Source of the DNA: Clostridia bacterium
Lineage (GTDB): Bacteria; Bacillota; Clostridia; UBA1381
Length of the DNA stretch: 61,962 nt
Direction of reading: 5' to 3'
Assembly (NCBI GenBank): GCA_017404065.1
Contig: JAFRDB010000144.1
Span: 1 to 61,962, forward strand
This document shows positions 17,047 to 26,061 of this stretch, piece after piece. Positions within the stretch are counted from its first letter, which is position 1. Each line of letters begins with the position of its first letter. The notes beneath the pieces are model-generated. The model did not search any database, was not told the DNA's origin, and was given only the letters and a program-made list of their open reading frames with translations. A program made the position numbers and the translations under genes.

Positions 17047-17733
17047 TTATAGTATCGCCTCCCGGAATGATATCACGGCCGTACCGGATGCAGAGCCTGT
17101 TAAAGTAAGCGTTATTCCCTTCTCCGATATAGGATACTCGACAAGCTTATATTCCTTGCCGCCGGTAAGTCCGGTAAGTGTAGAGGATCCATCTGTTATC
17201 GATACGGTGATACCTGCTTCGATTGTAATGTTTGGAATGGCAACGCGGCGGCCATGATTGCGGAGCTTCTTTGTGACTGCTGCCGCGCCAAGCTCGAATA
17301 CCGTTATATTCATATCTTTTGAATACCGCCACGGCTCACAGTTACAGCTGAGAGACACCTCACAATAATTAATGCCCGGATTTCCTTTGACACGGATATA
17401 CCCATAATACCACCATTCATCATCCGGCGGGCAAAAATAAAGCTTTTTACCATGCAATGCATTGGTGAGCCGGTCAAGCTGCTTACGCCAATCCACACCG
17501 ACAAGTATCAGCTTTATCTCGCCCTCGCGGTCGTTGTACCGCATAACGCCATCCGTCAGTGCCGTAGACACATCAAGAGTGCCATCCGCTCCGGGAACAT
17601 CCACCTTATCAGTTTTAGCCTCCGGCGGAGGGAACGAAAACGCATTCAGAACAGCATCAAAATCCTCGCCGGTACGGTAGTGTTCGCCCTGAGCATCTTC
17701 GTCAAGGCTGTCGATAAACACAAATTCACGCAT
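17047..17733 (-). CDS. Distal tail protein (Dit)
   Basis: 228 residues. 'PPPEAKTDKVDVPGADGTLDVSTALTDGVMRYNDREGEIKL' is the typical N-terminal ring of Dit (Sipho_tail); 'LTNALHGKKLYFCPPDDEWWYYGYIRV' and the C-terminal galectin-like half complete the family pattern. It forms the hub ring between tail tube and tip. Directly downstream of the tape measure with zero spacing. Confidence 0.85.
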   Translation of the reverse strand: MREFVFIDSLDEDAQGEHYRTGEDFDAVLNAFSFPPPEAKTDKVDVPGADGTLDVSTALTDGVMRYNDREGEIKLILVGVDWRKQLDRLTNALHGKKLYFCPPDDEWWYYGYIRVKGNPGINYCEVSLSCNCEPWRYSKDMNITVFELGAAAVTKKLRNHGRRVAIPNITIEAGITVSITDGSSTLTGLTGGKEYKLVEYPISEKGITLTLTGSASGTAVISFREAIL

Positions 17734-20424
17734 TTACATTCCCCTCGCTTTCTGCCTTGATATCTCTGACAGCTTATCATCCACATCGCGGATGATCCCG
17801 CCTACAAGCGTCCTGCCGTTTAGATATATTTTTAAATTGTCAAGCTTATTTGATATGTTATTCATCGCCGCAAGTATAGCACCGTAATCAGTAGGCATTT
17901 GAACTGTACCACTCGGAAAATCATTTATTACTCCATCACCCATGTTTATCATGTCATCAAACAAATTTCTTAAGGGCTGCAATGCAGCTTTTGAGTTTCT
18001 GATAATTCCTCTACCTAATCCAGGAGGAATTTGATATCCTACCTTATCTTCCATAACGGTCGATGGCGAATGAATCCCCAAAACCTCTTTTGCAGTTGTT
18101 ACAATACTTCCAAAGAAATCCTTGACCTTATTAGTAAACCAATCCTTAGCATTAACTATGCCGTTCCATACGCCCTGAACTATGTTTTTACCTATCTCAA
18201 GCATTTTACCCGGTATGCTTTTCCCTGCGCTTATAACATTATCTATGAGGCTGGTAATTGCCTCTTTGCCCTTTTGTCCCAGGTTCTTTACCCAGGTCTT
18301 AGCAGCGTCAAGAGCTTTGGAAAACGCCGTTTTAATTGCATCTACCAGCTTTCCGAGGAGTCCGCCAATAAGATCAACAAAATTCTTAAATGTTGCAGAT
18401 ATAAGGTTGATTATCGCGCTGAATACGGTCTTAACACCATCCCACGCCTTGCTCCAATCGCCGGTGAACACACCTATAAAGATCTCAAGAATTCCACAGA
18501 TCACGTCAATCGCAGCCTTAAGGATGTCCGCTATTTGAGCAAATACCGCTTCAAATATAGGCGCAAAGAAGTTACAGAAGCCTTCCCAAACGGCTTTTAT
18601 TACCTCAGTTATATCCGAAAACTGAAAACCGAGGGAATTAAGAAGCTCAACAACATTATTGCAGAATTCGTCAAACTTAGCCTTTACTTCCTCCCATATA
18701 CCTATAACCTTCTCCCTGAACTCATCGTTGGTATTCCATAATGTCACAAATGCGGCAACCAACACACCGATAGCCGCCACGATCGCAAGTATCGGAGCCG
18801 ACAGTCCGCCGAGCACTCCTGTTATCGCGGAAAATGTGCCCTGTAGCCCTGATATAGCACCCTGTATCTTAGGAGCCATTGTCATGATGGAGCCTACAGA
18901 CTGCATCAGCTTTCCTACAACTACAAGAGTTGGTCCTATAGCTGCTACAACAGCACCCACTACTACTATTATCTTTTTTGTACTTTCCGGTAACTCATTG
19001 AATTTATCTACTAATTCCTGAACTATCTCTACCGCTTTTCTCACATAAGGCGTTATTACATCACCTATTGATATAGCTGCACTTTCAAGTGCTGATTTTA
19101 GCAAAGTCACCTGACCGGATAAATTATCAAGCTGAGTATCTGCCATTTCCTGTGCTGATCCACCACAATTATCAATAGAATCAGCAAGCGCATTAAAACT
19201 CTCATCGGTTGCATTTACTATGGCAAGAGCACCAGTCATTGACCTCTGTTGAAATAGGCTTTTAGCAGTTGCCGCCTGTTCCGACTCTGAGAGATGTGAA
19301 AAGGATTCTCTGAGATCTATAAGGATATCTCTTAGGCTACGCATTGAGCCATCCGCATTTACTGTTTGTACATTGAACTCTTCGCCTGCTTTGTTCGTTA
19401 TTTTCAATTCACTTGTCAATTGACTGAATATGCCCCTCAATGATGTTCCTGCTTGCGAACCCTTAACACCTGCATTTGCCATTAAACCTATAGCCAACGC
19501 TGTATCCTCAGCAGTAAATCCTAATGCACCGGCTACAGGCGCACAATATTTAAATGCTTCTCCCAATCCATGTACCGTTGTGTTAGCCCTTGAGGATGTT
19601 CGTGCAAGCAAATCTGCAAAATGTGATGAATCTTCAGCTTTTAACCCAAACGCTGTCAAAGCATCTGTAACTATATCCGAAGCTTCACCCAGATCCATCT
19701 GCGCAGCCGCCGCAAGGTTCAGTATACCCGAAATGCCACCAAGCATTTGCTGAGTATTCCAACCGGCAAGAGCCATATACTGCATTCCTTCCGCCGCTTC
19801 TGTGGCCGAGAATGCTGTTTTCGCTCCCATTTCCTGCGCCTTTTCTCGCAAAGCGTCAAAATCTTCACCTGTCGCACCAGATAGAGCTTTTACCTGTGAC
19901 ATTGCCGAATCAAAATCAGCTGTAACCTTAACTGCCGCCTTCCCTACATCTGCAACCGCCGCGGACACAGGCGCAAACGCCTTTCCGGCGCCCTCGATCT
20001 TGCCGCCGACATCCTTCATCTTCTCTCCGGCCGCCGCGATCTGCTGAGCTGATACCGAGCCGAATTCCTTCATTTCAGTTTCCAAAGATTTCAGCTTTTC
20101 CTCGGTAGATATGATCTCGCGCTGGAAGTCACGGAATTCCTTTTCCCCGATCTCACCGTTAGCGAACTGTTGATTGACCTGCTCCTCTACGGATTTGAGC
20201 TGTTCAAGCTTTTTCTTTGTATTGTCTACCGATTCGGCAAGTACCTTCTGCTTTTGAGACAATAATTCGGTGTTGCCCGGATCAAGCTTCAGGAGCGAAT
20301 TAATACCGCGAAGCTCCTGCTGCAAGGATTTTGATTCTTTATTGACATCACTCAGCGCCTTATTAAGCTTAGTGGTATCGCCGCCGATCTCAACGGTAAT
20401 ACCCTTAATAGCTCCGGCTGCCAT
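17734..20424 (-). CDS. Tail tape measure protein
   Basis: 896 residues. N-terminal coiled coil ('ALSDVNKESKSLQQELRGINSLLKLDPGNTELL'), then the TP901-type core ('SAFSATEAAEGMQYMALAGWNTQQMLGGI', 'FGLKAEDSSHFADLLARTSSRAN', 'GVKGSQAGTSLRGIFSQL'). Two hydrophobic stretches (IIVVVGAVVAAIGPTLVVVG; ILAIVAAIGVLVAAFVTLW) are followed by helical repeats ('FIGVFTGDWSKAWDGVKTVFSAI', 'VKDFFGSIVTTAKEVLGIHSPS'). It sets tail length and is ejected with DNA. Starts one base after the frameshifted chaperone stop. Confidence 0.93.
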   Translation of the reverse strand: MAAGAIKGITVEIGGDTTKLNKALSDVNKESKSLQQELRGINSLLKLDPGNTELLSQKQKVLAESVDNTKKKLEQLKSVEEQVNQQFANGEIGEKEFRDFQREIISTEEKLKSLETEMKEFGSVSAQQIAAAGEKMKDVGGKIEGAGKAFAPVSAAVADVGKAAVKVTADFDSAMSQVKALSGATGEDFDALREKAQEMGAKTAFSATEAAEGMQYMALAGWNTQQMLGGISGILNLAAAAQMDLGEASDIVTDALTAFGLKAEDSSHFADLLARTSSRANTTVHGLGEAFKYCAPVAGALGFTAEDTALAIGLMANAGVKGSQAGTSLRGIFSQLTSELKITNKAGEEFNVQTVNADGSMRSLRDILIDLRESFSHLSESEQAATAKSLFQQRSMTGALAIVNATDESFNALADSIDNCGGSAQEMADTQLDNLSGQVTLLKSALESAAISIGDVITPYVRKAVEIVQELVDKFNELPESTKKIIVVVGAVVAAIGPTLVVVGKLMQSVGSIMTMAPKIQGAISGLQGTFSAITGVLGGLSAPILAIVAAIGVLVAAFVTLWNTNDEFREKVIGIWEEVKAKFDEFCNNVVELLNSLGFQFSDITEVIKAVWEGFCNFFAPIFEAVFAQIADILKAAIDVICGILEIFIGVFTGDWSKAWDGVKTVFSAIINLISATFKNFVDLIGGLLGKLVDAIKTAFSKALDAAKTWVKNLGQKGKEAITSLIDNVISAGKSIPGKMLEIGKNIVQGVWNGIVNAKDWFTNKVKDFFGSIVTTAKEVLGIHSPSTVMEDKVGYQIPPGLGRGIIRNSKAALQPLRNLFDDMINMGDGVINDFPSGTVQMPTDYGAILAAMNNISNKLDNLKIYLNGRTLVGGIIRDVDDKLSEISRQKARGM

Positions 20425-20709
20425 TTAATCCGCCCCCTTTCCGAATTTTTCTCTAAGCTTGTTTCTGTCCGGCTCGGTCTGTTCTAAAAACCACGCCTTA
20501 TCCAGCCATTCACGACCTTCATCTGTTTGGTTCCGAAGATGTATAAATGCGTCCCGGAGATATGTATAATACAGTGTGAATTCAAGCTCTCCGACTTCCG
20601 TGATCGGCAGATTTGTCCAGTCGGATACGAGTTTGTCCGGGCGTGTTTCGAGCTTATATTGATGATGTCCCGCACCATTGTCCTCGATCGGATAGTACGG
20701 GAGACTTAG
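20425..20709 (-). CDS. Tail assembly chaperone, -1 frameshift extension (T part)
   Basis: A 94-codon frame with no good start codon. It opens at the slippery site 20709-20715 and ends immediately before the tape measure ATG. It encodes 'YYPIEDNGAGHH...DKLVSDWTNLPITEV...WLDKAWFLEQTEPDRNKLREKFGKGAD', with the short, charged C-terminus typical of the downstream chaperone cistron in siphoviruses. Translated only if about a fraction of ribosomes slip -1 at A AAA AAC in the upstream gene, giving a fusion of about 210 residues. Confidence 0.85.
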   Translation of the reverse strand, partial: LSLPYYPIEDNGAGHHQYKLETRPDKLVSDWTNLPITEVGELEFTLYYTYLRDAFIHLRNQTDEGREWLDKAWFLEQTEPDRNKLREKFGKGAD

Positions 20710-21056
20710 TTTTTTCCCTTTGTCTGCTCGTTCACAAACTCAATATAGCCCGCATAGAATTCAAAAAGATCCGTTAGCGACAGCTCCTCCTCAAGTTCAT
20801 CAGCGGTTATTTCGTATTTTTCAACATTATTGCTCATTGCAACAGCAGCAAAGTCCCACATAGCACCTATGCTACGAGGATCGAGCTTCTGAATATTCTC
20901 AGCGGATCCGATACTGTCCTTCAGCTCATACAGCTCTGTGAGCGTATTTTTTGACGGGCTTTTAATGTGGATCACCCGAACTCCGTTTTCAGAGTCGGAG
21001 CACGGAAGTGTAACCTTCCATGTGCTCCGCGCCTTCGCAAGATTTAATTCGCGCAT
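20706..21056 (-). CDS. Tail assembly chaperone (G part)
   Basis: 116 residues. The sequence 'MRELNLAKARSTWKVTLPCSDSE..VRVIHIKSPSKNTLTELYELKD' and the helical C-terminus match siphovirus tail assembly chaperones. The frame ends GGA AAA AAC TAA, which contains the heptamer A AAA AAC directly before the stop; -1 slippage extends it into 20709-20425. Gene order (tail tube, chaperone pair, tape measure) is canonical. Confidence 0.85.
   Translation of the reverse strand: MRELNLAKARSTWKVTLPCSDSENGVRVIHIKSPSKNTLTELYELKDSIGSAENIQKLDPRSIGAMWDFAAVAMSNNVEKYEITADELEEELSLTDLFEFYAGYIEFVNEQTKGKN
20709..20715 (-). promoter_or_regulatory. Programmed -1 frameshift slippery site
   Basis: Minus strand A AAA AAC in the zero frame, followed immediately by TAA. 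It is a canonical X XXY YYZ heptamer. The -1 frame beyond it is open for 94 codons to the base before the next gene. A stop directly after the heptamer is common in such sites. Confidence 0.82.
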
Positions 21057-21074
21057 TTCCTATCTCCTTCTATC

Positions 21075-21650
21075 TCAATTTCCTGATGTCTTGTTTGCAG
21101 TCTTTTCGGTATACTCAATAAGAGTGCCGGTGTCATCCTGCGGCATTGCTTTGAATTCTGCATTGATCGTTGTCTCTGCATCCTTTGCAAATGTCAGCTC
21201 AAAACCGGAGCGGCAAGTTCCAACGATCTTTACCCAGACATCGCCATCTGCAGCATCCTCATGATGGAAGCAAAGCACATACTTTTTGCCGTCATTGTTG
21301 GCAACACCGCCGATCTTTACGGTTCTTGTCCCGGGCTTGCTTGCAGTCGCTGCCGAAGTAGTAACTCTCGCTGTGGATGTGAGAGCTTTCAAAGTCTCGC
21401 CGTTCCATGTTATCAAACCGGATTTAAGTATAGCCTCCTCGTCCGTGATTATTGATTTTTGCACATATCCCATATCATCAGATGCATCATAGAATGTCGG
21501 GGTATATGTGAGTGTCGCTCCTCCTTTGATTCTTCCCAAGAGGTTTGCATCAACACACAGAGTATCATTTGCCGGCACAGTGCCGTCTGTAAACTCGGAA
21601 TAATACAGCTTGCCGCTGCCGAGTGTAATGGTTTCTGTTTTTGATCTCAT
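21075..21650 (-). CDS. Major tail (tube) protein
   Basis: 191 residues; 'MRSKTETITLGSGKLYYSEFTDGTVPANDTLC' then 'GRIKGGATLTYTPTFYDASDDMG' and 'FHHEDAADGDVWVKIVGTCRSGFELTFAKDAETTINAEFKAMPQD' fit the phi13/TP901-like tail tube family. It polymerises around the tape measure. Length and position between tail terminator and chaperone genes are as expected. Confidence 0.8.
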   Translation of the reverse strand: MRSKTETITLGSGKLYYSEFTDGTVPANDTLCVDANLLGRIKGGATLTYTPTFYDASDDMGYVQKSIITDEEAILKSGLITWNGETLKALTSTARVTTSAATASKPGTRTVKIGGVANNDGKKYVLCFHHEDAADGDVWVKIVGTCRSGFELTFAKDAETTINAEFKAMPQDDTGTLIEYTEKTANKTSGN

Positions 21651-21654
21651 AATA

Positions 21655-21996
21655 TCATGTTCTCCTTATCTTTTTTACGTCCGTCCAGACCCATCTTACA
21701 ACATACACCTTTTCATTGCTGTCATAATCTTCGGTCTTTTCGTACTCAATACCTTTATCCTGCAGCACTGCAGTAAAGCTTGTTTCATGTTCAGTTCCAA
21801 GCTTCTTAACATACAGCTCTACAGTAATAGTGCGGCGCGTGAGATACATTTTATCATCTGCGCCCGACGCGCGTTCCGGCGATGCCGTCCACAAGATAAA
21901 CGGCGGATCCGGAAGTCCGGCATTTTTATACTCTTTGAAATTTAACTGCGAATACGGCAGCTCAGTTCCATCAAGTATCTGTATCAGATCATCCAT
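21655..21996 (-). CDS. Tail terminator / minor capsid-like protein
   Basis: 113 residues: 'MDDLIQILDGTELPYSQLNFKEY....PPFILWTASPERASGADDKMYLTRRTITVELYVKK'. This matches the small tail-completion proteins between the gp10-like protein and the tail tube. Starts inside the last codons of the upstream gene. Confidence 0.65.
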   Translation of the reverse strand: MDDLIQILDGTELPYSQLNFKEYKNAGLPDPPFILWTASPERASGADDKMYLTRRTITVELYVKKLGTEHETSFTAVLQDKGIEYEKTEDYDSNEKVYVVRWVWTDVKKIRRT

Positions 21997-22375
21997 TTGT
22001 TATTATCTCCTCAGTCTTTTTCAGCAGACTCTTTTCTGCCGCCTCCGCATTCTTTTCAATATGCGGAAATGCGCGGGACTTTCCTCCGCTCCGCGTCCTG
22101 TGAGGCCGTTCGAGCAGATGAGACTTGCGGTGCTCCGGAGTCCCTACATACCACTGCTTTATCCTGTAATATGAGGTCTCGGAAAGGGTGCGGAGCTTCA
22201 TTGCCTTTTTATACCGCCCTGTCCGCTCCGGTGCATCGCGCTTTATATTCTCGCTCATTTCCTTTGCGACATCATCCACAGCCCGCTTAATTCCGTCTGT
22301 AACCGCTGTTCCATATACGGCAAGGATATCATCTACAGCCGCCGCAAGTCCCTCTATTTTGACCGTTTGAGCCAT
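21989..22375 (-). CDS. HK97 gp10-like tail component
   Basis: 128 residues from ATG 22375; an in-frame GTG at 22384 is an alternative and neither has a strong ribosome binding site. 'ISEN.KRDAPERTGRYKKAMKLRTLSET' and 'YVGTPEHRKSHLLERPHRTRSGGKSRAFPHI' with C-terminal helix are the HK97-gp10 signature (neck/tail completion). Confidence 0.8.
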   Translation of the reverse strand: MAQTVKIEGLAAAVDDILAVYGTAVTDGIKRAVDDVAKEMSENIKRDAPERTGRYKKAMKLRTLSETSYYRIKQWYVGTPEHRKSHLLERPHRTRSGGKSRAFPHIEKNAEAAEKSLLKKTEEIITNG

Positions 22376-22376
22376 G

Positions 22377-22658
22377 TCAGACACCCACGCGGCTCTGAGC
22401 GTACAGTTCTATCTTCCCATCACTGCGCTCATAAGTACGATATATGTCATACCGCTCGCCGCCACGCTCGATGATAGTCTCGCCGTCATATTCATCGAAC
22501 CATATTACCGCCTTAAATTCCGGCCGTATGCCCGCTTCGTCAGCCTCAAAAAACTCTCGCTGAGTAATATCATGGATATCCGCAAACACTTCCGCCTCGT
22601 ACTCTGCATCCTCTGTAAGCTCTGATATAAGCTTTATTTCTTCAACTGCTGTCAGCAT
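22377..22658 (-). CDS. Head-tail joining (stopper) protein
   Basis: 93 residues. The small beta-barrel pattern 'DITQREFFEADEAGIRPEFKAVIWFDEYDGETIIERGGERYDIYRTYER..GKIELYAQ' is that of phage head-tail adaptor proteins (SPP1 gp16-like). Overlaps the connector gene by 17 bases. Confidence 0.78.
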   Translation of the reverse strand: MLTAVEEIKLISELTEDAEYEAEVFADIHDITQREFFEADEAGIRPEFKAVIWFDEYDGETIIERGGERYDIYRTYERSDGKIELYAQSRVGV

Positions 22659-22959
22659 TATCTTCCGCCTCCTCTCTGTATCTGCCGCCCTTGATCTTGA
22701 TGCAAATAGTATTATAAGCCTGCATCAGCTTTTCACTGTCCGCATCACGAGAGAAAGAGGCATTAACATACGTCAGCACCGCCTCACGAATGAGCGGATC
22801 AGAGCAATCAGTAAGCCAGCTGTCATGGACTCCGATCCGCTGCAGGTCGCGGATCGCAGCTTGTGCAAGCTGGGTAAGATCAGCGTCAAGTGCATTGCTC
22901 CGCGCCCTACGGACGCGGAGCTTTATAGCAGACAGCAGCTCCGCGCTTACCGTACACAT
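22642..22959 (-). CDS. Head-tail connector, gp6-like
   Basis: 105 residues, all-helical: 'LLSAIKLRVRRARSNALDADLTQLAQAAIRDLQRIGV' and 'DPLIREAVLTYVNASFSRDADSEKLMQAYNTI', the pattern of HK97 gp6/phage_connect_1 adaptors. Starts at the last base of the capsid stop region. Confidence 0.78.
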   Translation of the reverse strand: MCTVSAELLSAIKLRVRRARSNALDADLTQLAQAAIRDLQRIGVHDSWLTDCSDPLIREAVLTYVNASFSRDADSEKLMQAYNTICIKIKGGRYREEAEDNADSS

Positions 22960-24137
22960 TAGTTAGATGCGGCTTTCTTCACGCGCTGGAAGCCATTATA
23001 TCTTGTGACGTTACCGCCGACAAAGATAGAGCCTCTGTGTGCTATCTGACCGGTCTTGAACTTGAAATCAGTTGAATGCTTAACATCCATATCGCTGAAT
23101 ATTGCAAGCTCATAAGATGAAAGCGGACCATAAGCCATGCAATATGCGCCGGTAGTTGTACCGGATGCAGATACAGCCGCGCAGGCACTGTTGATTATGT
23201 ACGGGACTCCGTTGATAGTGCCGGTGTTGCCATTGTTAACAACATCATAAGCCTTCCTGCCGTCCGTAAGTCTGCATGTAGCAAACGCCTTGAGATCAAG
23301 CTTGTTAAGGATCAGGACAGCTACATCTTCAACATCCTCATCACCGCCGAATGCGTAGATTATCTCGTCAAGGGTGTTTTCGTCAACCTCGCTGATCGCG
23401 ATATCTGTATTTCTGTCGATGATATCATTTGATGCCGATGTAGGAACATGGAAAATACCCTTGAGGTTGTTTGCAGCGCCATTGCCAAGAAGTATCTGCT
23501 TTGTGATCTTCTTGCGGATCGCGACACGCACAGAATCACCTATGATATCGCTGTATGCCGAATCAGCAAGCTTGCCGATCTCCTCAGGCTCTTCACAGTA
23601 CGCTGTGATCTTAGCCTTCGTGATCTCAGCATAACCAAATGTCGGCTCCGCCTCTGTATAGTTGCTCCCCTCTGTGGTGTAACCGCCCTCGCCGTAGCCC
23701 TTGACGAATCCGCGCTCATAGCTCTCGCCGCCGTCAAGCGGTACAATAGTAACGCGATCGATCAGAGAAGATACCTCGTTAAACGTCTCATGAACGCCGT
23801 TTGCTGTATGCTCCTTCATTACCGTCTGTGAGGACGAGAGCGAAAGAGAATTCTCCGGCTCAAACTTGAACTTCACGCTATTTCCGGCGCGAAGCTGCTT
23901 ACCGCGTTCCGCCGCGGCATTCTTGGGATCTTCGCCTGCCTCTCCTGCCGGCTTCGGCTCTCCTGATGCCGCCGCACCTGCCGCCATATCTTTCAGTTTC
24001 TGCCTGTTCTGCGCCTCAGTAAGCTTCGCATTCAGATCCTTTGCCTCCTGTGTAAGCTTGTCCAACTCCGTGCCGGAAGCGTTTGCCGCGAGCTTTGCTA
24101 TCTCGCCTAACCTGTTCTTGATTTCCTTTATAGTCAT
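22959..24137 (-). CDS. Major capsid protein, HK97 family
   Basis: 392 residues from ATG 24137, with AAAGGAG 11-12 bases upstream (a start at 24158 overlapping the protease stop is possible). The first 110 residues are a coiled-coil scaffold (delta) domain ('IKNRLGEIAKLAANASGTELDKL'), expected to be removed by the upstream ClpP-type protease. The HK97 core follows: 'SSQTVMKEHTANGVHETFNEVSSLIDRV', 'ITAYCEEPEEIGKLADSAYSDI', 'RKKITKQILLGNGAAN' and 'DFKFKTGQIAHRGSIFVGGNV'. Confidence 0.92.
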   Translation of the reverse strand: MTIKEIKNRLGEIAKLAANASGTELDKLTQEAKDLNAKLTEAQNRQKLKDMAAGAAASGEPKPAGEAGEDPKNAAAERGKQLRAGNSVKFKFEPENSLSLSSSQTVMKEHTANGVHETFNEVSSLIDRVTIVPLDGGESYERGFVKGYGEGGYTTEGSNYTEAEPTFGYAEITKAKITAYCEEPEEIGKLADSAYSDIIGDSVRVAIRKKITKQILLGNGAANNLKGIFHVPTSASNDIIDRNTDIAISEVDENTLDEIIYAFGGDEDVEDVAVLILNKLDLKAFATCRLTDGRKAYDVVNNGNTGTINGVPYIINSACAAVSASGTTTGAYCMAYGPLSSYELAIFSDMDVKHSTDFKFKTGQIAHRGSIFVGGNVTRYNGFQRVKKAASN

Positions 24138-24154
24138 GATTATAAAATCTCCTT

Positions 24155-24877
24155 TCATTTTGTAATGCCCTGCAAGCAGAGCCTTTTTAAATTTTCCTTT
24201 TTTTCGTCTGTCTTATCAACAGATTGCAGCACTTCCTCCGGGATGTTATGATATGACCGCGTGAGGTCTGTAACGCTTGCGGCATATTCCGCCGCCTCAG
24301 ATACCTTTATATCAAACAGCTCTGCCGCCTCCGCTCCGGTCATCCATGTGCCGGCATTCACCTTTTCTATAACGCTGTCACGATCATCCGGATTCTTCAG
24401 ATGCTCGGCATATACCGCTACTATACCATCCTGTATACGGTCCAGTGCTTCTGCCATCTCGCGCATATCGTCAGCATTGCCCCACGTTGCCGCCTCCGGC
24501 TTATGCACAAACATATACGCATTTGACGGTATGATTATCTCATCACCCGCCAACGCTATTACAGAGGCAATTGATGCGGCCATGCCGTCAACATGAACTG
24601 TGACCTTGCCCTCATGCCGCTTGAGCATATTATATATAGCCATTCCTGCAAACACTGACCCGCCGCCGCTGTTGATATATACATTGAGCGCCTTGCCCTT
24701 CTGTCCGTCCAGGAAGTCGCGTATCTCAGCCGGATATCTCGCCTCATCATCCACCAGCTTTGCCCACCATTCCGAAACAATATCGCCGTAAAAATACAGA
24801 TCCGCTGATGTCTCTGTGGAATTCTTTACGGCAAGAAAGTTCTTGAGATTGTTCTTTACCTTTGCCTTACTTTTCAC
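24155..24877 (-). CDS. Prohead maturation protease, ClpP family
   Basis: 240 residues. ClpP fold with 'NVYINSGGGSVFAGMAIYNML', catalytic Ser102 in DGMAASIAS, His125 in MFVHKP, and the Asp further on. The C-terminus is charged. It cleaves the capsid scaffold domain during head maturation. Overlaps the portal stop by 4 bases. Confidence 0.92.
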   Translation of the reverse strand: MKSKAKVKNNLKNFLAVKNSTETSADLYFYGDIVSEWWAKLVDDEARYPAEIRDFLDGQKGKALNVYINSGGGSVFAGMAIYNMLKRHEGKVTVHVDGMAASIASVIALAGDEIIIPSNAYMFVHKPEAATWGNADDMREMAEALDRIQDGIVAVYAEHLKNPDDRDSVIEKVNAGTWMTGAEAAELFDIKVSEAAEYAASVTDLTRSYHNIPEEVLQSVDKTDEKKENLKRLCLQGITK

Positions 24878-26058
24878 CCTTCATCACCCCCTTTGCCGAG
24901 CTGGTATGCCGTCTGATCGTCCGCCTTGACATAGTTAAGCGATACCATTCTTACATCGCCGTCCTCTATCTCAGGCAGATACATGATCCTGCGGTACTCG
25001 TTTATTGTAATTATGCCTTTATCAAACATTCCATCCGCTATCACTTTGCGCGTTGTCAGCGTTGCGTACTGCAGCCTATCAGTTGAGAATATTATCTTAT
25101 TCCCGTGTGCCCTCTCGCGCTCCGTAAGCAGCTTAAAGGTACATTCAAGTGATAGCTGAAGTGCTATAGGCTCTATGACCGCTTCATAAAATGCGTTCCA
25201 TTCGCTTTCCGTATAGTGTGAAGTCAATATCTGCTCATTCACATTATAGAACCTATACAGGTTATCGCGGTTAAACTCGACCTGACTTATAGGCAGCTCC
25301 GGGATCTTGGTTGACAGCTCATGAAATTCATACGCATTATCAATTCCGGCTATGCCGCCGCTGTTGTCAGCGTTGTAATATGCTTCCTTGAACTCCTGGA
25401 CCTTTTGCTTCATCTCCTCATCGTCTATGAGGTTATTATATTTCAGGTACCCGCGCAAGGATGCGGAGTTTGATATAAGCTTTTTAATGCCGGCATAAGT
25501 TGTATCAAGCATTTCAAGCGAGCTTCTAAGCTCCGCATCCGGTGGAGTGCCGAAATATCGCTTATCCTTATACCTCGATTTGATGTGGATTACAAACTGA
25601 TACGGGATTACATAATGTTTGCCGTCATATTCCCAGATAAATTCAAAAAACAGCTCTCCATTCATCTCAAATATCTTATGCTGCCGCACAGTTACCGGCT
25701 CTATTGCCTGAAGCTCCGTCATGTCATCACTGTAAAAACATACAGCAAATGCGTTTGATTTATACACCAGATCACTGCCAAGCTTATACAGCAGGTCATA
25801 AGTGGATATATGCGCTCCGGGCCGAAGCCCAAGCACACGAGCCATACTGTTATTTTTTATCTCTGTCACTCCGTCCCGCTGTCTTATCACCTGTGGAGTA
25901 AGCTTGCCAACATTAGATGCGATTATATTAGCGATAGCGCCTATGATATCACTTTCCGCTGAGGTTCCTGTATACACTGTTTCAGCATCGCCAACATACG
26001 CAGTACGCCGCCCGAACATGTTATACAAAAACCGTCTGATATTCGTTAAAATGCTCAT
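24874..26058 (-). CDS. Portal protein, HK97 family
   Basis: 394 residues. 'SDIIGAIANIIASNVGKLTPQVI', 'LLYKLGSDLVYKSNAFAVCFY', 'YHVIPYQFVIHIKSRY' and 'NLYRFYNVNEQILTSHYTESEWNAFYEAVIEPIALQLSLECTFKL' are the Phage_portal blocks. It forms the dodecameric ring at the packaging vertex. Three bases separate it from the TerL stop. Confidence 0.92.
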   Translation of the reverse strand: MSILTNIRRFLYNMFGRRTAYVGDAETVYTGTSAESDIIGAIANIIASNVGKLTPQVIRQRDGVTEIKNNSMARVLGLRPGAHISTYDLLYKLGSDLVYKSNAFAVCFYSDDMTELQAIEPVTVRQHKIFEMNGELFFEFIWEYDGKHYVIPYQFVIHIKSRYKDKRYFGTPPDAELRSSLEMLDTTYAGIKKLISNSASLRGYLKYNNLIDDEEMKQKVQEFKEAYYNADNSGGIAGIDNAYEFHELSTKIPELPISQVEFNRDNLYRFYNVNEQILTSHYTESEWNAFYEAVIEPIALQLSLECTFKLLTERERAHGNKIIFSTDRLQYATLTTRKVIADGMFDKGIITINEYRRIMYLPEIEDGDVRMVSLNYVKADDQTAYQLGKGGDEG

Positions 26059-26061
26059 TTT

